Source: Candidatus Neomarinimicrobiota bacterium
GTDB taxonomy: Bacteria > Fidelibacterota > Marinisomatia > Marinisomatales > TCS55
Length of the DNA: 64,000 nt
Direction of reading: 5' to 3'
Assembly (NCBI GenBank): GCA_018651745.1
Contig: JABIDL010000026.1
Coordinates: 31,243-95,242 of the forward strand
Shown here piece by piece: positions 1 to 9,465 of the stretch (its first letter is position 1; each line of letters begins with the position of its first letter). Position numbers and translations under genes: made by a program. Under the pieces are notes generated by a model. That model was not told the DNA's origin. It did no database searches and saw only the letters and a program-made list of their open reading frames with translations.

Positions 1-2177
1 TGCATTGATTCCAAAACGTCTCCTACCGAGACAGAATCGGATAACACAAAATTCAAATCTCGTTCACTCACAGGGTATGCGTTGATTTGTTTGAATTGTG
101 TTGTTACATCTAATGCGTCCACAATCTGTTGGAATTCAAATTCGAATCCATAAATACCTCGTTTACCAGATTTGATTTTTTGAATAAATGATGTATTTAC
201 AATTCCTATCGTGCCAATATCATTTCCCGAAAGACGAATCGTTTGCGCATTGGAAAAAATATCCGATTTGCAAGGAAGAAATGCCAAATCTTGAATTCCA
301 AACCGGGCTGCAATAGAAGTAATCACACCTTTGACAACAAATAAAGATGATTTTATTTGCGTTGAATGATGGATATCCTTATCAGTCCAATTTCCATGAA
401 TGACTCCAGCCATTTTTAGTTTTTCATGAATTCCTTTAAGCCCTTTTTTCTTTTGGACAAAAACATTTCCAATTTCATAGAGTCTTAAATCTTGTCTGCC
501 ATTTGCAATATTGAAATCAATTTTTTGTATCAATCCCGGGATTAAGGTTGTTCTTAAAAATGCCATTTTTTCACTCAATGGATTCTTCATGGCAACAGGT
601 GTTTCCGCATGAGCGGATGCAATGCGTTTTGACTCTAATGAATTTGAATAACAATGTCCAAATCCAAACCCGGCCATAAATTGAACTACATCCTCAATGG
701 ATGCTTCCGGATCGGGTTTGCGAGATGAATGCACACCCGAAAAATGAACGCTCGATGGAACATTATCATACCCGTAAATTCGGATGATTTCTTCAATTAA
801 ATCAATTTCACGTTCTAAATCGGGCCGATAAGTTGGTATGTTACAAGACCACGATGAGGCATTCTTTTTTACAATCATCCCCAGTCCTTTTAACGTGTTT
901 GAAACATGGGCATCAGAAATCTTTTGTCCTGAAATCAAATCAAGCTCTGATCTTCTAAGTGTTACTGATGTTTGTTTGAATTTTTTTGGGTACGCATCAA
1001 TATAGCCTTTAATTGGATTTCCTCCTGCAAAATCAATGAGCAATTGAACCACCCGGTTATATGCAGCTACGCATCCGTTAATATCAGCGCCTCTTTCAAA
1101 TCTGCGTGATGCTTCTGTTCTCAGTCCTAATGATTTTGCGCCTTTTCGAATTGTAATGGGATCAAAATAAGCACTTTCAATTAAAATAGAAGTTGTATCT
1201 TTTGTAACACCGGAATCTTCTCCACCCATAATTCCGGCGATTGCTAATGGATTTTTTCCATCGGTAATGAGACAATGGTCTGGGTTGAATGTATATTTTT
1301 CTCCGTCTAAACCAAGGATTGATTCACCCTTTTTTGCCTTGCGGACCTGAATTGCTTTCCCGGGAATTTTATCAAGATCAAACATATGTGTTGGATGACC
1401 GAATTCCAGTAAAACAAAATTAGATATATCTACCACATTGTTAATACTCCTCAAACCGGCGGCTTTTAGTTTTGTCACCATCCATTCCGGAGATGGCCCC
1501 ACCGTTATTTCATTTACAATTCCGGCGATATATCTTGGGCAACCAATTTTGTCATCAATCGTAACTGAAATATGATCCTTCGATGGACTAACTGCTTTAT
1601 GAACCGGTGATGTTGGAATTGTTAGTGTTCGACCGGTTTTTACCGCTAAATCTCGAGCTACTCCAATATGTGACAGCGCATCCGAACGATTTGGGGTCAA
1701 ATCCAAATCGATAGCACTGAATTCACTTTTGAGCCATTTAGAAATAGAAGTTCCGATTTTTAAATTGTCTGGTAATTCCATAATACCTTCATGCTCATCT
1801 GAAATCCCCAGCTCCCTTTCGGAACAAATCATGCCGGTACTTTCTATTCCGCGAATCGTTACTTTTTTCAATATAAACCCACCGGGAAGTGATGATCCAA
1901 CCGGCGCAAATGGAATGGAAAGGTTTTCACGAACATTCGGGGCACCACAAACAACTTCGACTGATTGCGAACCGTCAAAAACGGTCACCAAAGATAGTTT
2001 ATCTGCATTTGGGTGTTTTCGCACAGATGTTATTTTCCCGACAATCAATCCCTTAACTTCACTAAAATTAGATGAAATTTCCGCTTCTAACCCCAGCATT
2101 GTTAGCATTTCAGAAAGATCTTCAAGCGATTCATTTACTTTAACATAATCGCTTAGCCAGCTAGTTGAAATTCGCAT
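1..2177 (-). CDS. pheT: Phenylalanine--tRNA ligase beta subunit, 3'-truncated by window edge
   Basis: Large subunit of the alpha2-beta2 phenylalanyl-tRNA synthetase, which charges tRNA-Phe in the cytoplasm. About 725 codons are visible with no stop. The N-terminal EMAP/OB-like tRNA-binding domain shows the usual VGKITSVRKHPNADKLS stretch near residues 45-60. The last visible residues (YPVSERDLNFVL, then DSVSVGDVLESM) are the start of the C-terminal FDX-ACB anticodon-binding domain, so only some 70-80 residues should be missing. The ATG overlaps the pheS stop by one base in a TGATG, implying translational coupling and equal subunit supply. Identification is firm. Confidence 0.96.
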   Translation of the reverse strand, partial: MRISTSWLSDYVKVNESLEDLSEMLTMLGLEAEISSNFSEVKGLIVGKITSVRKHPNADKLSLVTVFDGSQSVEVVCGAPNVRENLSIPFAPVGSSLPGGFILKKVTIRGIESTGMICSERELGISDEHEGIMELPDNLKIGTSISKWLKSEFSAIDLDLTPNRSDALSHIGVARDLAVKTGRTLTIPTSPVHKAVSPSKDHISVTIDDKIGCPRYIAGIVNEITVGPSPEWMVTKLKAAGLRSINNVVDISNFVLLEFGHPTHMFDLDKIPGKAIQVRKAKKGESILGLDGEKYTFNPDHCLITDGKNPLAIAGIMGGEDSGVTKDTTSILIESAYFDPITIRKGAKSLGLRTEASRRFERGADINGCVAAYNRVVQLLIDFAGGNPIKGYIDAYPKKFKQTSVTLRRSELDLISGQKISDAHVSNTLKGLGMIVKKNASSWSCNIPTYRPDLEREIDLIEEIIRIYGYDNVPSSVHFSGVHSSRKPDPEASIEDVVQFMAGFGFGHCYSNSLESKRIASAHAETPVAMKNPLSEKMAFLRTTLIPGLIQKIDFNIANGRQDLRLYEIGNVFVQKKKGLKGIHEKLKMAGVIHGNWTDKDIHHSTQIKSSLFVVKGVITSIAARFGIQDLAFLPCKSDIFSNAQTIRLSGNDIGTIGIVNTSFIQKIKSGKRGIYGFEFEFQQIVDALDVTTQFKQINAYPVSERDLNFVLSDSVSVGDVLESM

Positions 2178-3169
2178 CAGAATTGCTCCAAAAAGCGTAA
2201 ATCACCTTGATAAAATAAACGAATGTCATCAATGCCATACTTCAACATAGCGATGCGTTCAATTCCCATTCCAAACGCATATCCATGCCAAATTTTAGGA
2301 TCGTATCCAACATTAGTAAATACCTCAGGATCCACCATTCCGCAACCCAATATTTCTAACCATTCACCTCTGGATTCGCTCCAAATATCCATTTCAGCAC
2401 TTGGTTCGGTAAAAGGAAAAAAACTTGGTCGGAATCTCATTTTCACATCATCCCCAAAACATCTTTTTACGAATAATTCCAATGTACCTTTCAAATCTGG
2501 AAAGGAAACATTTTTATCTACATACAATCCTTCAACCTGATGAAATAAGCAATAGCTCTTAAAGCTGATGGCCTCATTTCGGTACACTCTCCCAGGTACA
2601 ATATAACGAAGCGGTGGATTCTGATTTTCCATCAGATGGATTTGCACATTGGAAGTATGCGTTCTAAGGACTGTATTATCGTCAACGAAAAAAGTGTCCT
2701 GCATATCTCTCGCTGGATGATGCTTTGGAATATTTAGCGCCTGGAAATTATGATAATCATCATCAATTTCAGGACCGTATGCTACCGAAAACCCAATTGA
2801 AATAAAGATGTCTTTTATTTCTTTTAAGATTTGATGAAGCGGATGAATTGATCCTGTAGAAAAATTGAATCCTGGTAGTGAATAATCGATTCGCTGATCT
2901 TCATCCGCTTGGTCATCGATATCATCAGCGCCCGATATTTCCTTAAAGGCGTTCGATAGCTCGTCCCTCAATGAATTAAGCTGTTGACCAAATTTAGGTC
3001 GATCAGAAGGATCGGCATCCTTCAATTGCTGAAATAATGATGCAATTTCCCCTTTTCGCCCAAAATATCGGACACGCAACAATTCTTGTTCCTGAGGATC
3101 GGTCGGAAATTTCTCGACATCTGCCAAAAATGATTTCTTGACAGATTCAATGGACCGCTTAAGATCCAT
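2177..3169 (-). CDS. pheS: Phenylalanine--tRNA ligase alpha subunit
   Basis: Catalytic alpha subunit of phenylalanyl-tRNA synthetase, 330 residues, the usual size. An N-terminal coiled-coil region (about 1-90) precedes a class II synthetase core. Motif 2 is visible as LRTHTSNVQI followed by a VYRNEAISFKSYCLFHQVEG-type region, and the C-terminal motif 3 as GMGIERIAMLKYGIDDIR. The segment GEWLEILGCGMVDPEVF is the family signature of the phenylalanine site. The gene begins directly after the rplT stop and runs into pheT with a TGATG overlap, so it is part of the thrS-infC-rpmI-rplT-pheS-pheT translation operon. Confidence 0.97.
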   Translation of the reverse strand: MDLKRSIESVKKSFLADVEKFPTDPQEQELLRVRYFGRKGEIASLFQQLKDADPSDRPKFGQQLNSLRDELSNAFKEISGADDIDDQADEDQRIDYSLPGFNFSTGSIHPLHQILKEIKDIFISIGFSVAYGPEIDDDYHNFQALNIPKHHPARDMQDTFFVDDNTVLRTHTSNVQIHLMENQNPPLRYIVPGRVYRNEAISFKSYCLFHQVEGLYVDKNVSFPDLKGTLELFVKRCFGDDVKMRFRPSFFPFTEPSAEMDIWSESRGEWLEILGCGMVDPEVFTNVGYDPKIWHGYAFGMGIERIAMLKYGIDDIRLFYQGDLRFLEQF

Positions 3170-3517
3170 TTAACCCTGAACGGTTTTTACGAGCTCAGCA
3201 AAAGCATCAGGTTCTCTGACCGCTAAATCAGCCAGAACTTTTCTGTCCAGTTCGATTCCTTTATTTTTCAGACCGGCTATGAAAACGGAATATGAAATTC
3301 CATTCAATCGAGTCGCTGCATTTATTCTTGTAATCCACAGGCGTCGGAACTGGCGTTTTCTTTGGCGGCGGTCACGGTAGGCGTATGTACCTGCTCTAAC
3401 CACAGCATCTTTGGCCGCTTTATAGGTGCGGCTCCGGGCACCATAGTAGCCCTTGGCCTGCTTTACGATTTTTCTGTGCCGACGATGTCGTGGAACAGAT
3501 GAGTTTGCTCTTGGCAT
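3170..3517 (-). CDS. rplT: 50S ribosomal protein L20
   Basis: Ribosomal protein L20, 115 residues, binds 23S rRNA early in large-subunit assembly. The basic N-terminal helix region ([20 protein letters not shown]) and the following [14 protein letters not shown] and [19 protein letters not shown] segments are diagnostic. It follows rpmI by 14 bases and abuts pheS. In other bacteria L20 represses the infC-rpmI-rplT mRNA; no specific L20 operator structure could be confirmed here. Confidence 0.97.
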   Translation of the reverse strand: MPRANSSVPRHRRHRKIVKQAKGYYGARSRTYKAAKDAVVRAGTYAYRDRRQRKRQFRRLWITRINAATRLNGISYSVFIAGLKNKGIELDRKVLADLAVREPDAFAELVKTVQG

Positions 3518-3531
3518 GATGTATCTCCTAT

Positions 3532-3726
3532 TTAACTTTCGATCATACGTTTAACTCGTTTTTCCGTTGATTTTGAAACAAGTCCTGTTTTTCGCATTTT
3601 TCGTTTCGCATCTTTAGAACGGCGAATTAGCATATGTCTATGGTTTGCTTTATTTCTCTTTAACTTCCCGGTGCCGGTTTTTCCAAACCGTTTTGTTGCA
3701 CCACTACGAGTTTTTTGTTTAGGCAT
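3532..3726 (-). CDS. rpmI: 50S ribosomal protein L35
   Basis: Ribosomal protein L35, 64 residues, highly basic. The start [14 protein letters not shown] and the central [18 protein letters not shown]-type stretch match the family. It sits 11 bases after infC and 14 bases before rplT, the conserved infC-rpmI-rplT order of bacteria. Confidence 0.96.
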   Translation of the reverse strand: MPKQKTRSGATKRFGKTGTGKLKRNKANHRHMLIRRSKDAKRKMRKTGLVSKSTEKRVKRMIES

Positions 3727-3737
3727 TAGTTTCTCTC

Positions 3738-4250
3738 CTATTTTTGAGTCAGCACAACATTCATGCGCCGACCTTCTAAATCTGTCTGTTTTTCTATTTC
3801 CGAAATATCTTCTAGCATTTGAACTACACGTTCAAGAATGTCCATCCCAAGATCAACTCGAGATAATTCTCTTCCACGGAACATAATTGTGACCTTTAAT
3901 TTATTACCTTCCAGCAAAAATTTCCTTCCTTGATTTACTTTTGTCATCAAGTCATTTTCACTGATAGCAGGGCGGATTCTAATCTCTTTTATTTTTATGA
4001 TATGTTGCTTCTTTTTACTCTGGTGAGCCTTTTTCTTTTGCTCATATTTCAATTTCCCATAATTCAGAAGTTTACAGACAGGAGGGTTGGTATTTCCACC
4101 AACCTGGACCAAGTCAAGATTTACATCTTCTGCCTTTTCAATCGCTTCTTCAATGGAAACAACACCTAATTGTTCTCCGGTTTCACTTATCAGTCTAACC
4201 TCTTTTGACTGAATAGCCTCGTTTATTCGCAACTCTTTTTTCTTACTGAT
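3738..4250 (-). CDS. infC: Translation initiation factor IF-3 (probable AUC start)
   Basis: IF-3 controls start-codon fidelity on the 30S subunit. It shows the N-domain (SKKKELRINEAI, VRLISETGEQLGVVSIEEA), the linker NPPVCKLLNYGKLKYEQ and the C-domain (IKIKEIRIRPAIS, VTIMFRGREL). The frame has an ATG at 4268, but a strong ribosome-binding site (AAAGGAGACC) lies directly after it. Only an in-frame ATC (4250-4248), eight bases beyond GGAG, fits that site and gives the normal IF-3 N-terminus of about 170 residues. The start overlaps the thrS stop (ATCAGTAA). Rare AUU/AUC starts on infC underlie IF-3 autoregulation in enterobacteria; the same control is inferred here. Confidence 0.9.
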   Translation of the reverse strand: MSKKKELRINEAIQSKEVRLISETGEQLGVVSIEEAIEKAEDVNLDLVQVGGNTNPPVCKLLNYGKLKYEQKKKAHQSKKKQHIIKIKEIRIRPAISENDLMTKVNQGRKFLLEGNKLKVTIMFRGRELSRVDLGMDILERVVQMLEDISEIEKQTDLEGRRMNVVLTQK

Positions 4251-6189
4251 ACAATGGTCTCCTTTCATTGATTTCTTGTTTCAAATCTTTTATTAATGCA
4301 TTGAATTCGATTGATCCCTTATCCCCAATTAATCTTCTTCTAACAGAAACTGTCTCAGATTGGGATTCTTTTTCGCCAATTATTAGCATCACATTTATTT
4401 TTTGCAATTCGGCATGGCGAATTTTAGTTCCTATTTTATCCGGTCTTTTATCAAGGGTCACTCGAAATCCTTCAGATTTAAATGATTTCATTACTTTCTT
4501 GGCATATAAATCAGCTTTTTCTGACACGGTTAGAATAGTCACCTGTATTGGCGCAAGCCACAGTGGAAAGTCACCTTTATAATGTTCAATTAAAAAACCA
4601 ATGAACCGTTCGTGTGTGCTTAAAGGTGCCCGATGAATGCATAAAGGTGTTTGATCTTTACCGTCCGAATCGATATAGGTGAGACCAAATCGTTCGGGAA
4701 TTGCAAAATCTACCTGATTGGTTGCCAAGGTAAATTCTTTTCCAATTGCGCTCCAAACTTGGACATCTATTTTGGGACCATAAAAAGCTGATTCGCCTGG
4801 AACTTCTATAAAATTGATTTCACCGTCAGCCAATGCTTCTTTTACTAAATTTTCTGTTTTAACCCATAATGCCGGGTCATTGACATATTTTTTTCCTAAA
4901 CCTTCTTCGTTATGAAGACTTAATCTCATTTCATATTTTTCAATCCCAAAAATGTCAAAATATTTTAAATAAAGATTACACACGGCTAAAAACTCATCTT
5001 TAAATTGATTTTCGGTGCAATATATATGGGCATCATTCATTTGCATACTCCTAACGCGCATCAATCCAAATAATTGCCCGGATTTTTCATATCTGTAACA
5101 AGTTCCATATTCGGAAAACCGCACAGGCAAATCCTTATAACTACGCTGTTCAGATGCAAATACTTTATGATGATGTGGGCAATTCATCGGTTTAACATAA
5201 TAGTCGGTTCCGTCCACATTCATCGCAGGATACATATTTTCTTTATAATGTTCCAAATGACCGGATTTTTCGTACAAAGTTCCTTTGGTCAAATGTGGTG
5301 TTCTAATTCTATCATAACCCGCTACGGTTTCTACCTCTTTTGCAAGTTTTTCCAATTCGTCTATTATGGCAGTGCCATTTGGAAGCCAAAGTGGCAATCC
5401 CGGTCCAATTTCTTCATCAAATGTAAAAAGTTTTAATTCTTTTCCTATTTTTCGATGATCTCGTTTTTTCGCTTCCTCTAAAAAGGCTAAATATTCATTT
5501 AATTGTTTCTTTGTGCTGAAAGCGGTTCCGTAAATGCGCTGTAGCATTTTATTATTCTCATCACCTCGCCAATATGCGCCTGAAGTATCAAGTAATTTAA
5601 AATATTTTATCCTGCCGGTTGAAGGAGCATGCGGCCCACGACATAGGTCAAAAAATTCTCCCTGAGTGTATATAGAAACTTTTTCATCCTCAGGTAATTC
5701 GTCGAGGATTTCCACTTTATAAGGTTCATTCATTTCCGAAAATATCTTAATTGCTTCTGTACGACTGAGTTCTTTTCTTGTTATAGTTAAGTTCTTTTTA
5801 GAAATTTCGTGCATCTTGGCTTCAATTTTAGGAAGATCGCTTTCTGAAAAATCCTCCTCAAAATCAATGTCATAATAAAATCGGTTCTCTATGGTTGGAC
5901 CAATGGATAATTTCGCATTGGGATATAACTCCATGACAGCCTGTGCTAATAGATGCGCTGCACTATGAAGAAGTACTTCGTGTCCGGCCTCACTCTCGCC
6001 TTTGATCACTACAAAATCAACATCTTTGTCAATCGGGATGGATAAATCAATTAATGCACCATTTACTTCAGCTACAACAGCAGCTATTGCCAACCCCGGT
6101 CCTATGGATTCGCAGATTTGCATTCCCGTTGTCCCAGACGGGAAAGTTTTTGTGGTTTTATCGGGCAATGTTATGGTGATGTCACTCAT
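4243..6189 (-). CDS. thrS: Threonine--tRNA ligase
   Basis: Threonyl-tRNA synthetase, 648 residues, full length. N-terminal TGS domain (about 1-60, with TLPDKTTKTFPSGTTG), editing domain with the HSAAHLLAQAV zinc-type motif and the DLCRGPHAPSTG motif, then the class II catalytic core with the zinc-binding MNCPHHHKVF motif. Core motif 3 is APLSTHERFIGFLIEHYKG. The C-terminal anticodon-binding domain begins near LAPIQVTILTVSE. It is the first gene of the translation operon, downstream of tRNA-Val. Its last codons carry the infC ribosome-binding site. Confidence 0.97.
   Translation of the reverse strand: MSDITITLPDKTTKTFPSGTTGMQICESIGPGLAIAAVVAEVNGALIDLSIPIDKDVDFVVIKGESEAGHEVLLHSAAHLLAQAVMELYPNAKLSIGPTIENRFYYDIDFEEDFSESDLPKIEAKMHEISKKNLTITRKELSRTEAIKIFSEMNEPYKVEILDELPEDEKVSIYTQGEFFDLCRGPHAPSTGRIKYFKLLDTSGAYWRGDENNKMLQRIYGTAFSTKKQLNEYLAFLEEAKKRDHRKIGKELKLFTFDEEIGPGLPLWLPNGTAIIDELEKLAKEVETVAGYDRIRTPHLTKGTLYEKSGHLEHYKENMYPAMNVDGTDYYVKPMNCPHHHKVFASEQRSYKDLPVRFSEYGTCYRYEKSGQLFGLMRVRSMQMNDAHIYCTENQFKDEFLAVCNLYLKYFDIFGIEKYEMRLSLHNEEGLGKKYVNDPALWVKTENLVKEALADGEINFIEVPGESAFYGPKIDVQVWSAIGKEFTLATNQVDFAIPERFGLTYIDSDGKDQTPLCIHRAPLSTHERFIGFLIEHYKGDFPLWLAPIQVTILTVSEKADLYAKKVMKSFKSEGFRVTLDKRPDKIGTKIRHAELQKINVMLIIGEKESQSETVSVRRRLIGDKGSIEFNALIKDLKQEINERRPLYQ
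4251..4265 (-). promoter_or_regulatory. infC ribosome-binding site inside thrS
   Basis: On the minus strand AAAGGAGACC lies within the last codons of thrS (the E-R-R-P-L-Y-Q end) and is spaced eight bases from the in-frame ATC proposed as the infC start. It is too close to, and downstream of, the in-frame ATG at 4268 to serve that codon. It therefore decides the start assignment and implies coupling to thrS translation. Confidence 0.7.
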
Positions 6190-6492
6190 GGGTAAAAAAT
6201 TCGGATGAATAGTTACAAAATAATGTCAAAATAAATGAACGGACTTAGGTGCAAGTTCACTGAGAACAATAAATGTTGTGATATGTTGATAATATTACCA
6301 TCTTAAATTTCGTGTGGGCGATACTGGACTTGAACCAGTGACCTCTTGCATGTCAAGCAAGCACTCTAACCACCTGAGCTAATCGCCCTAATGAATTCGT
6401 TTCGATAACAATAGAATATGGTGTCGAAAAATTCGGTGGAATCTATAATAAATTTGAATTCTGCGTAATTGATTTTCAAAAGAAAATTAACA
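6190..6492. other. Intergenic region holding tRNA-Val and the thrS leader
   Basis: About 300 bases lie between the protease gene and thrS. The only gene seen is tRNA-Val(GAC). The 125 bases between it and thrS form the thrS leader, with a TTGACA-like hexamer on the minus strand near 6223-6228 but no well-spaced -10 that I would call. No T-box specifier/antiterminator structure was recognised. The 104 bases after the protease stop show no clear terminator. Confidence 0.5.
6315..6388 (-). tRNA. tRNA-Val(GAC)
   Basis: The minus strand folds as a complete cloverleaf: acceptor GGGCGAT/ATCGCCC with discriminator A, D-arm GCTC...GAGT, anticodon stem CTTGC/GCAAG around loop TTGACAT, and T-arm ACTGG-TTCAAGT-CCAGT. 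The anticodon GAC reads the valine codons GUC and GUU. The 3' CCA is not encoded, so a CCA-adding enzyme is required. It lies between a protease gene and thrS, in the same direction as both. Confidence 0.96.
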
Positions 6493-8136
6493 TTAATTTG
6501 GAATAGAAAACGTTCCGTTATATGCTACTTGATTAGATAAAATACTCATCGCTTTTTGTACAACAACATCATTTTTTAATGATTCTCGAATGCGAGATTC
6601 TGTCCCACCGAATAAACCCGCAAATTCTAGAAATAATCCTCTTTCCAATTCATTAAGTTCATTATTAAAAAGAGCATTTTCGGATTCAATTATTACTTCC
6701 TCCGCCTTGGTAAAAGCAAAATGCAATTTCGAATTACCTTCAGTATAATCTTCTAGTTTTTTCCACGCATCACGAAATTGATTTTCACCAGGCAATGCCA
6801 CATCTACCTCTTGTTCTTCAATAAAAGTATGAAATTTTATGAGCAAACTTTCATCATTTACAACTTGGTCAAATGATCTATAAAGATGTTTATGTTTTTG
6901 AGCATATGAAAAGAAAATGCCTTTGCGCAAACACTCTTGGGTAAGGGGTGGAAGTTCTTCAGAATCAACTTCGTGATCAGGATGAATTCCTCCTCCACCC
7001 TTAACTGCTCTTCCGCCTTTTGTAGAAAATATACTATCTTCCTCGGCGATTTGTATCACAATATCTTCATCCACATAATCCGATTTTTGTATCAGGCGAC
7101 CGCTTGGGATATAATATTTTGCGGTTGTTATTTTTAAAGATCTTGTCGGATCTAAGGAAAACACAGATTGCACCAATCCTTTTCCAAAAGATGATTGACC
7201 AATGATAATTCCCCGATCTAAATCTTGAAAAGCACCTGCTACAATTTCACTTGCGGATGCACTCCCTTCATTAATCAGAATAGCAATTTTTATATTTCTC
7301 GATACCGAAATCGGGCGACGAGCGTGATACGTTTTGTTTGATGCTTTCGTCCTTCCCCTTGTGGTAAGAAGCAATTCACCTTTTGGAATGAAAATATCCA
7401 TAATATCAATCGCAGCTGCGAGTAATCCTCCGGGGTTATCTCTAAGATCTAAAATAATTTCAGAAACATCTTCTTTTTCCAACGAACGCAAAGCTTGTTG
7501 AATTTCTGTCGGAGCATTTTTAGAAAAGCGTGTCAGTCTGATGTACCCAGTAGATTCATTTAACATCCCCGAATAGGAAACATTTTTTACATGAATATCT
7601 TCACGGGTTAAAGCAAATTCTAACGGATGATCAGATCCGTATCGCTCGATTGTTAGAACAACAACCGATCCTTTGATTCCACGAATTAATTTTGCCGCAT
7701 CGTCTAAGGAAAGTTCTATTGCAATGTTATCATCAATTTTGGTTATGATATCGCCGCTGATAATGCCGGATCTTTTTGCAGGAGAATCGTCAAATGGGGC
7801 AATAACTGTCAGTTGGTCACTGCGTCGACTCAGTTGAATTCCAACACCTCCATATTGGCCCTTAGACAACAATTCAATTCCATCTCTTTCATTTTCTTCT
7901 AAATAAACGGTATATGGGTCTAATTCTGATAGCAGATTTCGAAGAGTAGCGCTTGTATAAACATCGGTATCAAGTTGATCTACATAATTGGTTAAAAGGT
8001 ATTTATAGGCCTCATTAATCAACCTTTGGGATTTAGCAATTTTTCGATAGAGGTCTGAGCTGGTAAATGCAACGGAAATAATAGCAATAAACGCAATTCC
8101 ACCGGCAAGGATTTTAAATGACTTTTTGGATTTCAT
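6493..8136 (-). CDS. S41 family C-terminal processing peptidase (CtpA-like)
   Basis: Periplasmic serine protease of the Tsp/CtpA family, 547 residues, which trims or degrades exported proteins from their C-termini. A single N-terminal membrane anchor (about 9-27) is followed by a helical segment, a PDZ domain (about 90-165, with GVGIQLSRR and SGIISGDIITKIDD) and the S41 domain. The catalytic Ser/Lys pair is visible as GSASASE (nucleophile about Ser294) and SFGKG (about Lys319), with QD near 304-305. About 200 C-terminal residues follow the S41 core. It follows tmk by 8 bases in the same operon. Confidence 0.92.
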   Translation of the reverse strand: MKSKKSFKILAGGIAFIAIISVAFTSSDLYRKIAKSQRLINEAYKYLLTNYVDQLDTDVYTSATLRNLLSELDPYTVYLEENERDGIELLSKGQYGGVGIQLSRRSDQLTVIAPFDDSPAKRSGIISGDIITKIDDNIAIELSLDDAAKLIRGIKGSVVVLTIERYGSDHPLEFALTREDIHVKNVSYSGMLNESTGYIRLTRFSKNAPTEIQQALRSLEKEDVSEIILDLRDNPGGLLAAAIDIMDIFIPKGELLLTTRGRTKASNKTYHARRPISVSRNIKIAILINEGSASASEIVAGAFQDLDRGIIIGQSSFGKGLVQSVFSLDPTRSLKITTAKYYIPSGRLIQKSDYVDEDIVIQIAEEDSIFSTKGGRAVKGGGGIHPDHEVDSEELPPLTQECLRKGIFFSYAQKHKHLYRSFDQVVNDESLLIKFHTFIEEQEVDVALPGENQFRDAWKKLEDYTEGNSKLHFAFTKAEEVIIESENALFNNELNELERGLFLEFAGLFGGTESRIRESLKNDVVVQKAMSILSNQVAYNGTFSIPN

Positions 8137-8144
8137 AACGTCTT

Positions 8145-8777
8145 CTAACCTACAATATTTCTTCGGTTTATTTCCTCTATAATTTTTTGATGAATTTCTT
8201 CTACTGAATCATATCCATTCATCACAATAATTCTATTTGATTCCTTTTCAGCGAGAGACATATAGACTTCTCTCACTTTCGCCTGGAACTCAACCCCTCC
8301 CTCTTCAATTCTATCTGAATCAGTTTGTTTTCTCCTTGCGGCCTCTTCGGGTAAAATATCAACAAAAAAAGTGATATTGGGTACCAACCTTTCCGTTGCA
8401 AACTGATTTAATTTATGTAACCACGATATATCTATGCCCCTACCGCCTCCTTGATAAGCAACAGTTGAATCAATATAGCGATCCGCAATTACACATTTCC
8501 CTGATTCTAAATTTGGAACAATGGTCTCGTCTGTTAATTGTGCTCTGCTAGCCACCATAAGTAACACTTCAGTTCTATCCGTTAGTTCTCGGCGGTCTGT
8601 GCTAAGGAGCACTTGGCGAATTTCTTCAGAAATGGTTGTGCCACCGGGTTCACGGACCAGAATTGTGTTTTTGCCGCAACCATTCAAATATTCCAATAAT
8701 AGCTTCGCTTGGGTACTTTTGCCACATCCGTCAATACCCTCAAAGGTGATAAAAATCCCTTTAGACGAAATAGACAT
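8145..8777 (-). CDS. tmk: Thymidylate kinase
   Basis: Phosphorylates dTMP to dTDP for DNA synthesis, 210 residues. The P-loop FEGIDGCGKST, the DRx motif (IADRYIDSTVAYQG) and the LID region near RRKQTDSDR are all present. The frame extends upstream to a TTG and another ATG. The ATG at 8777 is preferred because AAGGA lies eight bases before it and the protein then begins MSISSKGIFITFEG. This start lies inside the last codons of rsmI, a 17-base overlap. Confidence 0.95.
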   Translation of the reverse strand: MSISSKGIFITFEGIDGCGKSTQAKLLLEYLNGCGKNTILVREPGGTTISEEIRQVLLSTDRRELTDRTEVLLMVASRAQLTDETIVPNLESGKCVIADRYIDSTVAYQGGGRGIDISWLHKLNQFATERLVPNITFFVDILPEEAARRKQTDSDRIEEGGVEFQAKVREVYMSLAEKESNRIIVMNGYDSVEEIHQKIIEEINRRNIVG

Positions 8778-9465
8778 TCTTATCATCCTTCCCAATCAAT
8801 AATGTAAACTCTCCCTTTGGCTTTTTCTGATTAAAATGAGATTTGAGTTCAGAAACGGTTCCTCGAATAATTTCTTCGTGCATTTTTGTCATTTCTCTCG
8901 CGGCTACAGCCGGTCTATTTCCAAGTATTTCTTCAATGTCGCCTAAGGTACGAAGCATTCGATGAGGACTTTCATAAAAAATTAATGTTCCTTGGTAATC
9001 TTTTACTTTTTTCAATCTTGCTTTCCGTCCCTTTTTTGAAGGCAAAAACCCCTCAAAAAGAAATCGATCAGTCGGCAGTCCGGAAACCACCAAACCGGCG
9101 ATTGCGGCTGAAGCGCCAGGAATAGTTTCAATCGTACAATGGTCATCAATCGCCGCCCGAATTAATTTATATGCGGGATCGCTGATACCAGGAGTGCCGG
9201 CATCGGTGACTAGAGCAATCGAATTTCCATCGTTCAGTGTATTCAATAATTTTGGAATTCGAGTAAATTTATTGTGTTCGTAATAACTTACAGTCGGCAC
9301 AGAAATAGAATAATGATTCAATAATTTTCGCGTATGCCTCGTATCTTCTGCAGCGACAAGCGATACAGATCCCAAAACTTCAACCGCGCGAAAAGAAATA
9401 TCTCCTAGATTTCCAATTGGTGTAGCAACGATGTATAAAATTCCCTTTGATCCTGTAGGGTTCAC
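8761..9465 (-). CDS. rsmI: 16S rRNA (cytidine(1402)-2'-O)-methyltransferase
   Basis: RsmI 2'-O-methylates C1402 in the decoding centre of 16S rRNA; 234 residues, slightly short of the usual 270-290. The N-terminus LYIVATPIGNLGDISFRA, the AEDTRHTRKLLNHY motif and the SAM-pocket segments VTDAGTPGISDPAY and IPGASAAIAGLVVSGL are diagnostic of the tetrapyrrole-methylase-like fold. The start is a GTG that overlaps the lat stop as GTGA. The C-terminus carries the tmk ribosome-binding site. Confidence 0.95.
   Translation of the reverse strand: MNPTGSKGILYIVATPIGNLGDISFRAVEVLGSVSLVAAEDTRHTRKLLNHYSISVPTVSYYEHNKFTRIPKLLNTLNDGNSIALVTDAGTPGISDPAYKLIRAAIDDHCTIETIPGASAAIAGLVVSGLPTDRFLFEGFLPSKKGRKARLKKVKDYQGTLIFYESPHRMLRTLGDIEEILGNRPAVAAREMTKMHEEIIRGTVSELKSHFNQKKPKGEFTLLIGKDDKNVYFV

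Noticed and set aside
6190-6314. T-box or other leader riboswitch before thrS
   Set aside because: No specifier loop, T-box sequence or antiterminator could be found, only an AT-rich leader.
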